Shown: positions 1-5,607 of the stretch, piece after piece
Layout: every line of letters starts with the position of its first letter
Numbering within the stretch: position 1 is the stretch's first letter
Source: Allobrachymonas sp.
GTDB lineage: Bacteria > Pseudomonadota > Gammaproteobacteria > Burkholderiales > Burkholderiaceae_C
Assembly: GCA_012036375.1 (NCBI GenBank)
Contig: JAAUOI010000173.1
Location: 1-6,652 of the forward strand
Direction: 5' to 3'
DNA length: 6,652 nucleotides
Made by a program: the position numbers and the translations under genes
The notes under the pieces: generated by a model
What the model saw: only the letters and a program-made list of their open reading frames with translations
The model's database searches: none
What the model was told of the DNA's origin: nothing

Positions 1-2
1 TC

Positions 3-521
3 GGCCTCATTCCCGGTCAGAGTCAGCCCAGCCAAAAGCAATTCGACATGCGCATCTGGCATGCCTTGAAGCAACTCGACCCAAGCCGCACGGTATGGGC
101 AGAGAGCGAGAGCAAAAAAGTGGGCAACGTGAGCATTCCCGGCGAGCTGATGGAGGCGATGCGAGCAAGCCTCTGCGCAAGAGTCGAGCTTTCTGTTGAT
201 GAGCGCGTCAAACTGCTGATGGAAGACTACGATTTTTTCGTCAAAGACACGAAGTTTTTCAGCGAACGATTAGATGTGCTGCGCGATCTGCGCGGGCATG
301 AGGTCATCAACCGTTGGCAGGAGCAAATCTTGGCGGGCGATGTGGCCACAGTCGTGCGCGAGTTGCTCGAAATACACTACGACCCCGGTTATTTAAGCTC
401 CACGCGGCGCAATTTCAAGCATTTCGACGCTTCATATTTGATAGCACTCAGCGCATATTCTATGCCGGCTAACCCTAGTTTTTATTCAAAAATACGGCAA
501 GATTGTGAGTTGTCGCGCTGA
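3..521 (+). CDS. mnmH: tRNA 2-selenouridine synthase, C-terminal part (5' end outside window)
   Basis: MnmH (SelU/YbbB) replaces sulfur by selenium at the wobble 2-thiouridine of tRNAs for Lys, Glu and Gln, using selenophosphate, in the cytoplasm. The frame is open from the left edge, and the first Met (48) is internal. The start of the visible protein has the family signature PGQSQPSQKQFDMRIW, then LDPSRTVWAESESKKVGN and IPGELMEAMRAS, as expected downstream of the P-loop, which lies outside the window with the rhodanese domain. The family-like sequence runs to about HYDPGYLSSTRRNF (codons near 378-419). The last ~30 residues, from SYLIALSAYSMPA onward, are encoded by a dispersed palindromic repeat (436-470) and the DNA after it, so this tail looks acquired. 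The stop is TGA at 519-521. Identity is secure from the motifs; the function of the tail is unknown. Confidence 0.93.
   Translation, partial: GLIPGQSQPSQKQFDMRIWHALKQLDPSRTVWAESESKKVGNVSIPGELMEAMRASLCARVELSVDERVKLLMEDYDFFVKDTKFFSERLDVLRDLRGHEVINRWQEQILAGDVATVVRELLEIHYDPGYLSSTRRNFKHFDASYLIALSAYSMPANPSFYSKIRQDCELSR
436..470 (+). repeat. Dispersed palindromic repeat, copy 1, inside the 3' end of mnmH
   Basis: This 35-bp unit starts ATTTGATAGCACTC and contains the hairpin GCATA-TTC-TATGC (453-465). It matches copy 2 (3704-3738) at 31 of 35 positions and copy 3 (6026-6060) at 29 of 35, all without gaps and in the same orientation. It is translated in the mnmH frame as part of the C-terminal tail. 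The AT-rich stretch after it (about 473-494) may belong to a longer original unit. The resemblance to short Comamonadaceae repeats is from memory. Confidence 0.8.
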
Positions 522-648
522 GGAGCTGGTTTGCGTGCAGTACTCGTTTTTTCTTTGATGCCTTGCTTATACGCCGTCACCGAGTGTGGGGTGACAGGTC
601 AACTGTACTTCTAGATACTGGCGCGGTGGTGTCGTGACACGTTTCGCG

Positions 649-853
649 TGAAGATTTTCACAGTAGCCAACAGGCCGCGTGGCGAAGTGGTATGGCGACC
701 TGCGATTTGTATCGCGCAAAGCGCTGAAAGTGCTTGGCAAGCACTTTCATTCATCATCTTGCGGCAGGTGCCGCGTAGCTCTTTGCGCGATGCCATGAGC
801 AGGGCGCCATACCACTTCGCCACGCAGCCGCTCCACGCCAAAAGAAGTCTTCA
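649..853. repeat. Large nested inverted repeat able to fold into a long stem with a three-way junction
   Basis: Paired segments, from outside in, are as follows. TGAAGATTT (649-657) pairs with AAGTCTTCA (845-853) with one G-T wobble. 673-697 pairs with 805-829 at 24 of 25 positions, including an uninterrupted 21-bp stretch (677-697 with 805-825). CCTGC (699-703) pairs with GCAGG (799-803). ATCGCGCAAAG (711-721) pairs with 781-791, and GCT (723-725) with AGC (777-779). The centre holds two hairpins: GAAAGTGCTT/AAGCACTTTC (726-748, 3-nt loop) and GCGGC/GCCGC (761-774). The arms are nearly symmetric. It could be a non-autonomous mobile element (MITE-like), a structured RNA on either strand, or a cruciform-forming site. 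No transposase or clear target duplication is visible. Confidence 0.75.
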
Positions 854-876
854 GAACACCAAGAATGACACTACAA

Positions 877-911
877 ATACAATAGCACCCCACGCAAATT
901 CCATGCCGGCC
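877..911 (+). repeat. Degenerate copy of the dispersed palindromic repeat
   Basis: From 882 to 911 the sequence starts ATAGCACC and ends TTCCATGCCGGCC. It aligns without gaps to copy 1 at 24 of 30 positions (26 of 35 if extended to 877). The orientation matches the other three copies. The hairpin is eroded to a 3-bp stem (GCA with TGC) by two central mismatches. It lies about 45 bp upstream of the SMP-30-like start codon. This is weaker than the other copies and chance similarity is not excluded. Confidence 0.45.
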
Positions 912-946
912 AGTGGCTGATTTCTTATATAAAATTTCATCACTCT

Positions 947-951
947 AGGAG
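947..951 (+). promoter_or_regulatory. Ribosome-binding site of the SMP-30-like gene
   Basis: AGGAG lies 6 nt before the ATG at 958 and supports that start. The AT-rich TTATATAAAATT just upstream (925-936) could supply a -10 element, but no matching -35 is seen. Confidence 0.75.
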
Positions 952-957
952 ACTCGT

Positions 958-2082
958 ATGCTCAAAAAAGTCCTCGTGATCGCAACAGCTGTGCTCGCGC
1001 TGCTCGCAGCCTATCTGCTGCTCTGGCCCGTGCCCGCGCAGCCCGTGGCTTGGCAAACGCCCTCGCCTGCGCCTTACGTAGGCGCACATGCTGTAAACAC
1101 GAAACTGGCGAATCTGCTAAGGATCGATATCGGCAGCGAGACAGGCCCCGAGCATCTTGCTTTCGGACCCGATGGTAAGCTGTATGCCGCAGTGGCCAGT
1201 GGCGCGATTTTGCGGATGAACGCCGATGGCTCCGAGCGCAGCAGCTTTGTGAACACGGGTGGCCGCGTGCTCGGTTTTGATTTTGACGCGCAAGGCCATT
1301 TGATCGCTGCAGACGCGATGCGAGGCCTGCTGAGAATTGCGCCCGATGGCCAGATCAGCGTGCTCGCAGATAAGGTGGGGAGCGATCCCATCCGCTATGC
1401 CGATGCCGTCGTCATCGCCAAAACTGGAAAGATTTACCTGAGCGATGCCTCCACCCGTTTCGCCCCCAAAGACTGGGGCGGCACGTTTGAAGCCAGTGTG
1501 CTCGACATCATCGAGCAAACGTCGACCGGCCGCATCATCGAATACGACCCCGCTACGCAAACCGCTCGAATCGTCGCCAACGGCTTGAGCTTTGCCAACG
1601 GTGTGGCGCTCTCGGCCAACGAGCGCCACATCTTCGTTGCCGAAACCGGCAAATACCGCATCTGGCGCATCGACGTCAACGCAAGCAACTTGGATGTACG
1701 CCAAACCAGCGGCCTGTCTGGCGCTACCCACATTGTCCTGCCCAACCTCCCCGGCTACCCCGATAACCTGATGCGCGGCCTGCCCACAGCGGATGGCAAA
1801 CCCAAGCTCTGGGTCGGCTTGGCCAAACCGCGCAGCAGCGTGGTGGACGGCATGGCCGAAAAGCCCTTGCTGCGAGCCATCACCCTGCGCCTGCCGCGTT
1901 TCCTCTGGCCGATTCCACCGAAATATGGCCACGTGATTGCCTTCACTGAAGACGGCCAAATCGTTGAAGACTTGCAAGACCCCAGCGGCGCGTACCCCGA
2001 GACCACTTCGGTGCTTGAAACTAAAGAGCGGCTGTATATCCAGAGCTTGCATGCGAAGCAGATTGGGTGGATGAAAAAATAG
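958..2082 (+). CDS. Membrane-anchored SMP-30/gluconolactonase/strictosidine-synthase-like beta-propeller protein
   Basis: A 374-residue protein, probably a calcium-dependent six-bladed beta-propeller hydrolase/lactonase-type enzyme; the substrate is unknown. Residues about 4-23 form an uncleaved signal anchor (KKVLVIATAVLALLAAYLLL), so the propeller should face the periplasm. Propeller motifs follow: GPEHLAFGPDGKLYAA (about 63-78), VLGFDFDAQGHLIAADA, YADAVVIAKTGKIYLSDAS (147-165), LSFANGVALSANERHIFVAE (210-229) and LPGYPDNLMRG (264-274). E65, N214 and D269 sit where SMP-30/paraoxonase-type enzymes carry metal ligands; this is by analogy. The block from YLSD to ANGV resembles the strictosidine synthase/APMAP group more than classical gluconolactonase. 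The start is set by AGGAG 6 nt upstream. The frame is intact. The next gene follows after 70 bp on the same strand. Confidence 0.85.
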   Translation: MLKKVLVIATAVLALLAAYLLLWPVPAQPVAWQTPSPAPYVGAHAVNTKLANLLRIDIGSETGPEHLAFGPDGKLYAAVASGAILRMNADGSERSSFVNTGGRVLGFDFDAQGHLIAADAMRGLLRIAPDGQISVLADKVGSDPIRYADAVVIAKTGKIYLSDASTRFAPKDWGGTFEASVLDIIEQTSTGRIIEYDPATQTARIVANGLSFANGVALSANERHIFVAETGKYRIWRIDVNASNLDVRQTSGLSGATHIVLPNLPGYPDNLMRGLPTADGKPKLWVGLAKPRSSVVDGMAEKPLLRAITLRLPRFLWPIPPKYGHVIAFTEDGQIVEDLQDPSGAYPETTSVLETKERLYIQSLHAKQIGWMKK

Positions 2083-2141
2083 CCTAGGGTTGACAGTCAC
2101 ATCGTTGTCATTCCAAGATCACACACTCACTTCAATACACG

Positions 2142-2146
2142 AAAGG
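2142..2146 (+). promoter_or_regulatory. Ribosome-binding site setting the start of the SNase-like gene
   Basis: AAAGG ends 6 nt before the ATG at 2153. It abuts the in-frame ATG at 2147, which is therefore too close to be used. The in-frame TTG at 2090 has no comparable site upstream. Confidence 0.65.
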
Positions 2147-2152
2147 ATGATC

Positions 2153-3186
2153 ATGGCTCGCACGACTCGTTTGGAAATTCAAGGCCGTATCAAATTCGAT
2201 CAGTTCTGGCCGAAAGGCAAATCAGATGCCGACACCACCAAGCTCATGCTGACCGTCAGCAGCAACAGCATGCGCGTCAGACCAGCAGGGCAAACAAATT
2301 TTGTGGACACACAGGCTTATCAAAATGCTGGCATCTTGGGTGCAGAGGATGAAAGCACCGGGCAACGCAAGATCACGCCTGTGATCAAGAGCAACACCCT
2401 TACCATCCGCATGCAGCGCATTGATGCGCCAGAACTGCATTACCGCCCCGATGCGCGGGGCAGCAATGGTGCTCTGAAAGGCACAGGGCTTATCAAAGAT
2501 TACAGGCAACAGCAGGCCGAAACCGCCGTTGTCAAGCTGGCGCAATTTTTGCAAAGCTTCGGCTCCTCATCGCTAGATTGCACCTTCACCTCTGAACTCA
2601 AAGCTACAGAAGGCCCGGGCGCTGCGATTGACAAATATGGTCGATTTGTAGGCGACATCATCTTGCCCGACGGCACCAACCTCAATCTCTGGCTGTTGGA
2701 GCAAGGCTTGGCAGTGGTCGCTTTGTACGATTCCATGTTGCCACATGAAATTGACGAATCCGTCGCAGCATGGCAGCGTGGCCGCACCAAGCGCACAGGC
2801 ATTGCACGCTACTACAGTGCACGCTTCATGGCGTTTGACAGCGATCTAGAGTACCGGCCAGTTGGCTCACCGATCCTGCCTGAAGCGACACGAAAATTCA
2901 TCCACCCCAAGTTTTACCGCCGTCAAACCAGTTGGTGGGCATTCCAACAGGCAGACATTTTTGAGGGCGATTTCGGAGATTGGTTGACCGAAAAAATGAG
3001 CAGTGCTGGTATCTGCCCGAATTCCGGGAAGATGGCCGCCGCGCACGCAAGCAACCACTGTACGAACGCGAAACCGATGGCAACGGCATCAGCTGGGAGC
3101 CAGAAGATTTCATCTTTGCGGAAAGCGAATCCAGCTTGTACCGCGCCAACGCGGCAGGCGTGCCAATGAAGGTTTTGAATTGGTGA
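2153..3186 (+). CDS. Thermonuclease-fold (SNase-like) protein with a frameshift before its C-terminal segment
   Basis: A staphylococcal-nuclease-like domain occupies about residues 78-222. TIRMQRIDAPEL matches the family's active-site strand, with R86, D91 and E94 standing for nuclease R35, D40 and E43. DKYGR (160-164) supplies the R87 equivalent, followed by NLWLLEQGLAVVALY. All catalytic residues are present, so calcium-dependent cleavage of nucleic acid is plausible. No signal peptide is seen. A ~120-residue C-terminal region has no domain I recognise. As written, the frame changes at a run of six A (2991-2996). Reading straight on gives a low-complexity tail ending at 3169. Shifting by -1 gives EKNEQCWYLPEFREDG to ESSLYRANAAGVPMKVLNW, ending in TGA at 3184-3186, a much more protein-like end (344 residues in all). 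The start at 2153 is chosen from AAAGG 6 nt upstream. Confidence 0.8.
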
Positions 3187-3214
3187 GCTGCAGGCAATTG
3201 GTCAGCCACAGGCA
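3187..3214. other. Convergent junction between the SNase-like and VOC genes
   Basis: The two genes meet tail to tail with 28 bp between stop codons. I see no strong hairpin with a T-run here, so no terminator can be called and some transcriptional read-through into the opposing gene is possible. Confidence 0.5.
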
Positions 3215-3692
3215 TCAACCCAGGGCTTGAATCACATCGATCGGCGCTTGCACCAGTTCAATCAACACGCCCTCACCCGCAATCGGAAACTCGTCGTTGG
3301 CTTTAGGGTGCAGGAAGGTGATGTCGTAACCCGCAGCGCCTTTGCGGATGCCGCCGGGGGCGAAGCGAACGCCTTGTTTGGTGAGCCAATCCACCGCGAC
3401 GGGCAGGTCATCGACCCAGAGGCCCACGTGGTTAAGCGGCGTGGTGTGAACGGCAGGCTTTTTGTCGATGTCCAGTGGTTGCATTAAATCCACTTCAACG
3501 GCATGCACGCCGCTGCCGATGGCGCAGATGTCTTCATCGACGTTTTCTCGTTCGCTGACGAAGGTGGATTTGACTTGCAGCCCAAGCATCTCTACCCAGA
3601 GTTTTTGCAGGTGTTTCTTGTCTGTGCCACCGATGGCGATTTGCTGAATGCCGAGGATTTTTGAAGGGGCGAGTGTTGTTGGATGGATTCAT
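3215..3692 (-). pseudogene. VOC-family (glyoxalase/methylmalonyl-CoA epimerase-like) protein, frameshifted near its N-terminus
   Basis: The restored protein has about 158 residues. It starts at ATG 3692 (MNPSNNTRPFK), then continues in another frame as ILGIQQIAIGGTDKKHLQKL, LGLQVKSTFVSERENVDED, PLNHVGLWVDDLPVAVDWL, GYDITFLHPK and GEGVLIELVQAP. This is the paired beta-alpha-beta-beta-beta arrangement of vicinal-oxygen-chelate metalloenzymes. The second-half His (NHVGLWV) and the terminal Glu (VLIELV) are the expected metal ligands; the first-half His position holds Gln (IQQIAI). The start is supported by AGGAG 5 nt upstream; the downstream frame has no ATG before codon 35 of the restored protein. 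The frames join at a run of five T on the plus strand (3658-3662), where four would keep the frame. With pccA in the same block, a methylmalonyl-CoA epimerase-type role is plausible but not shown. It may be a true pseudogene or a base-call error. Confidence 0.75.
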
Positions 3693-3697
3693 GAATA

Positions 3698-3702
3698 CTC
3701 CT
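3698..3702 (-). promoter_or_regulatory. Ribosome-binding site that fixes the VOC gene start
   Basis: On the minus strand AGGAG sits 5 nt before ATG 3692. This strong site supports translation starting at MNPSNNTRPFK and hence that the +1 shift downstream breaks a real gene. It begins 1-2 bp from repeat copy 2. Confidence 0.75.
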
Positions 3703-3703
3703 G

Positions 3704-3738
3704 ATTTGATAGCACTCCGCGCATATTTTATGCCGTCC
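3704..3738 (+). repeat. Dispersed palindromic repeat, copy 2, between pncA and the VOC gene
   Basis: It starts ATTTGATAGCACTCCGCGC and carries the hairpin GCATA-TTT-TATGC (3721-3733). It matches copy 1 at 31 of 35 positions. It lies in the 115-bp gap between the pncA stop (3808) and the VOC start (3692), directly upstream of the VOC ribosome-binding site. In the minus-strand mRNA it would form a small hairpin there. Confidence 0.8.
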
Positions 3739-3807
3739 AGATACCGAAAATGTTTAAAAAACAGTGCGAAAAGCTTTGAATATCGTGAGACGCACTTCAA
3801 GCCTATA

Positions 3808-4409
3808 CTACGCCCGCACCACGCCCGCAGCCTGCATCTGCGCCCACGCAGCGGCGAGTGAACCGTTCAGATTGATCGCGCGGCATGCGGCTTCATGCAC
3901 GGTCACCTCGAAGCCTGCGGCGCGTGCATCGAGCGCCGTCCATGCGACGCAGAAATCTGTGGCCAATCCGCAGACGTGAACATCTTTGATGCCTCGCGCT
4001 TTGAGATAGGCGGCGAGACCTGTGGTCGTCGTGCGATCTGCTTCTTGGAAAGCGGAATAGCTGTCCACTCCTGCGTGGAAGCCTTTGCGATGATGAGCTG
4101 GGCGTGATCAATCTTCAAGTCTGCATGCAAAGCCGCATCGTGCGTGCCTTGAACGCAATGATCAGGCCAGAGCACTTGATCGCCATAGCTCAATTTGAGT
4201 ATGTCATACGGTGCTTTACCTGTGTGCCTCGAAGCAAACGAAGCATGCCCGGCGGGATGCCAATCTTGCGTCAGCACGACATTGGCAAACCGCTTCGCCA
4301 AATCATTGATGACGGGCACCACCTCATCCCCACGCGGCACTGGCAGGCCGCCGCCGGGCATGAAGCCGTTTTGCACATCGACGACGATCAAGACGCTGTT
4401 TTGATTCAT
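3808..4409 (-). pseudogene. pncA: Nicotinamidase, interrupted by a single-base frameshift
   Basis: PncA hydrolyses nicotinamide to nicotinate in NAD salvage. The restored protein has 200 residues, normal for the family. The nucleophile-side Asp is D11 (VVDVQNGF). The metal site is D49, H51 and H55 (TQDWHPAGH) plus H84 (WPDHCVQGT). The catalytic Lys is K109 (RKGFHAGVDSYSAF). The nucleophilic Cys is C154 (CGLATDFCVAW). All key residues are present, but the frame changes at 4089: ATCATC is followed by GCAAAGG where CGCAAAGG would keep the frame. As read, translation leaves the frame just before K109, ends at 3903 and lacks C154, so the product would be inactive. The start is ATG 4409, with AAGGGGA upstream; the in-frame TTG at 4436 overlaps the upstream stop and has no comparable site. 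It lies 23 bp after the PhoD-like gene, probably in one transcript. Confidence 0.88.
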
Positions 4410-4417
4410 GATTATTT

Positions 4418-4424
4418 CCCCTTG
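4418..4424 (-). promoter_or_regulatory. Ribosome-binding site supporting the pncA start at 4409
   Basis: On the minus strand AAGGGGA lies about 8 nt before the ATG (4409-4407), in the 23-bp gap after the PhoD-like stop codon. It favours this ATG over the upstream in-frame TTG. Confidence 0.65.
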
Positions 4425-4432
4425 TGCCTTAT

Positions 4433-5554
4433 TCAAGCTTTAAGCTGATCGATCAGAAGCAATTCGCTGCGAAGCAATTGGCCATCTGTGCCTTTGATCA
4501 GCAGATTCATTTGCCGCTTGCTCCAATCGATCTCAATGTTTGCATAGTGATTTTTCGTCACCAATTCGCCGATACGATTGGGGCCTGCTTCTTTCGCATC
4601 CGCCCACGCATGCGTGAGGCCGCTGGAGGTGATCTCAGTGAGCGCATAGGGCGCACCGCGATCAGCTTTCGCGCGGCGATAGTAGCCGCCGATATGCCGA
4701 TCTCCAGACAGGAAAACCACGCCATTGGCTCGCGTGCTCGCGATCAACTGCACCAATTTTTCCCTCTCAAGGGGGAAGTTGCCCCAGCTTTCCCAGCCGT
4801 GACCTTCTGCCAAAACTTGCACACCAGACACGATGAGGCGCACATCTGCCGGCAGGCGCAGGCGCTCTTCCAGCCATGCCCATTGCGCCGCGCCGAGCAT
4901 GGTTTTGTTGGGATCGCTGTCGCTCAAGTAACGCTCTTTGCCGGGCGCGTTGCGCTCATCGGTGCGCTTGAGGTCGGAGCGAAACCAGCGACCATCGAGC
5001 ATGATGATTTGCACGCGCTTGCCCTCAGGACCCAAGAGTTGCTCGCGATACAGGCCTGCCCTGCTGCGCCGGGGATCAAGCGGCGGCGCTTGGAAAAAAT
5101 CTAAGAAGAGGCGCTTGGCCGTTTCTTTGTCCGCCCACGATGCGCCGCCATCGTTTTGCCCGTAATCATGGTCGTCCCAGATTTCCATGTGCGGCACGCC
5201 GCGGAGCAAGCGGGCGAAATGGGGCTTTTCAAGGAGCTGCGCATAGGCGCGGCGCAAAGTAGCTTCAGACCAGGGTGGTGTGCTGGCATAGACGTTGTCA
5301 CCACCAAAAATCATCACGTCTGGGCGATCTGCGAGGATCGTCGCCCACACCGGTTGATCGCGGTTTTGATCGGCGCATGAGCCATAGGCAATGCGCGTGA
5401 GCGGCTGAAAAGGAGCATGCTCAGCGCGTGCTGTGGGTGCAGTCGCGGCGCTTTGCTCAGTTGAGCAAGCTGCCAGCGCCGAGATCCCTCCCGCGGCAAT
5501 ACCTGCAAGTGCTGAGCTGGCTTGGCGGCGATTGATCTTCTGTGCTTGCTTCAT
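4433..5554 (-). CDS. PhoD-like alkaline phosphatase family lipoprotein
   Basis: A 373-residue protein of the PhoD-like metallophosphatase group, whose members cleave phosphomonoesters or phosphodiesters outside the cytoplasm. Metal- and substrate-site motifs in order are: IAYGSCADQN (55-64), MIFGGDNVY (81-89), EIWDDHDYGQND (124-135), IIMLDGRWFRSD (183-194) and FLSGDRHIGGYYRR (281-294). The N-terminus is an export signal: a twin arginine (R9-R10) before a hydrophobic stretch, then a lipobox ISALAAC with C30, predicting a lipid-anchored protein. The twin-arginine match is only partial (NRRQASS), so Sec export is also possible. It is shorter than the classical Bacillus PhoD, and the substrate is unknown. 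The start ATG 5554-5552 has GAAGGTG about 8 nt upstream. It lies 53 bp after pccA and 23 bp before pncA on the same strand. The frame is clean. Confidence 0.88.
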   Translation of the reverse strand: MKQAQKINRRQASSALAGIAAGGISALAACSTEQSAATAPTARAEHAPFQPLTRIAYGSCADQNRDQPVWATILADRPDVMIFGGDNVYASTPPWSEATLRRAYAQLLEKPHFARLLRGVPHMEIWDDHDYGQNDGGASWADKETAKRLFLDFFQAPPLDPRRSRAGLYREQLLGPEGKRVQIIMLDGRWFRSDLKRTDERNAPGKERYLSDSDPNKTMLGAAQWAWLEERLRLPADVRLIVSGVQVLAEGHGWESWGNFPLEREKLVQLIASTRANGVVFLSGDRHIGGYYRRAKADRGAPYALTEITSSGLTHAWADAKEAGPNRIGELVTKNHYANIEIDWSKRQMNLLIKGTDGQLLRSELLLIDQLKA

Positions 5555-5607
5555 ATGAATTTCACCTTCGCAGTCAATCTGAACATTCAGGCGAACTCAA
5601 ATTTGCG
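5555..5607. other. Short gap between pccA and the PhoD-like gene
   Basis: These 53 bp hold the PhoD-like ribosome-binding site (GAAGGTG on the minus strand, about 5563-5569). An 8-bp GCGAACTC occurs at 5591-5598 and again at 5612-5619, just inside pccA. No terminator hairpin is seen, consistent with co-transcription. Confidence 0.5.

Larger units (their letters stand above)
522..957. other. Non-coding interval between mnmH and the SMP-30-like gene
   Basis: I see no convincing gene in these 436 bp. Open frames on both strands across 611-920 follow from the palindromic structure at 649-853 and encode nothing family-like. The first 125 bp hold only small dyads: GTCACC (576-581) with GGTGAC (590-595), and GTGTC (629-633) with GACAC (636-640). 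Neither is followed by a T-run, so no terminator can be called for mnmH. The end of the interval is AT-rich (921-940) and leads into a good ribosome-binding site for the next gene. Confidence 0.6.

Noticed and set aside
576..595. Terminator for mnmH (GTCACC...GGTGAC)
   Set aside because: The 6-bp stem with an 8-nt loop has no T-run after it; the nearest T-run (546-552) lies upstream of the hairpin.
673..750. tRNA-like look of GGCGAAGTGGTATGGCG (D-arm-like)
   Set aside because: There is no T-loop GTTCGA-type sequence, no matching acceptor stem and no proper seven-base anticodon loop; the pairing belongs to the larger inverted repeat.
649..853. Integron attC site
   Set aside because: The GTTRRRY and RYYYAAC core sites are not at the ends, no integrase or cassette arrangement is visible, and the structure is longer and more symmetric than expected.
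611..920. Open frames on both strands across the inverted repeat (76 and 90 codons)
   Set aside because: They are by-products of the palindrome, have no ribosome-binding site of note and no family-like motifs.
1117..2100. Long minus-strand open frame opposite the SMP-30-like gene (327 codons)
   Set aside because: It mirrors a well-supported plus-strand gene with propeller motifs. Its translation shows no recognisable family and its codon pattern follows from the opposite strand.
2090..2152. Start of the SNase-like protein at TTG 2090, or a promoter at TTGACA 2090-2095
   Set aside because: The TTG lacks a ribosome-binding site and its added residues are not family-like. TTGACA has no reasonable -10 box at 16-18 bp distance.
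2992..2998. Programmed -1 frameshifting in the SNase-like gene
   Set aside because: In the read frame the heptamer is A-AAA-ATG, not a canonical X-XXY-YYZ slip site, and no downstream stem is obvious. A simple indel in the A-run is more likely.
4424..5104. Plus-strand open frame of 226 codons opposite the PhoD-like gene
   Set aside because: The minus strand carries all PhoD motifs in one clean frame; the plus-strand translation resembles no family.
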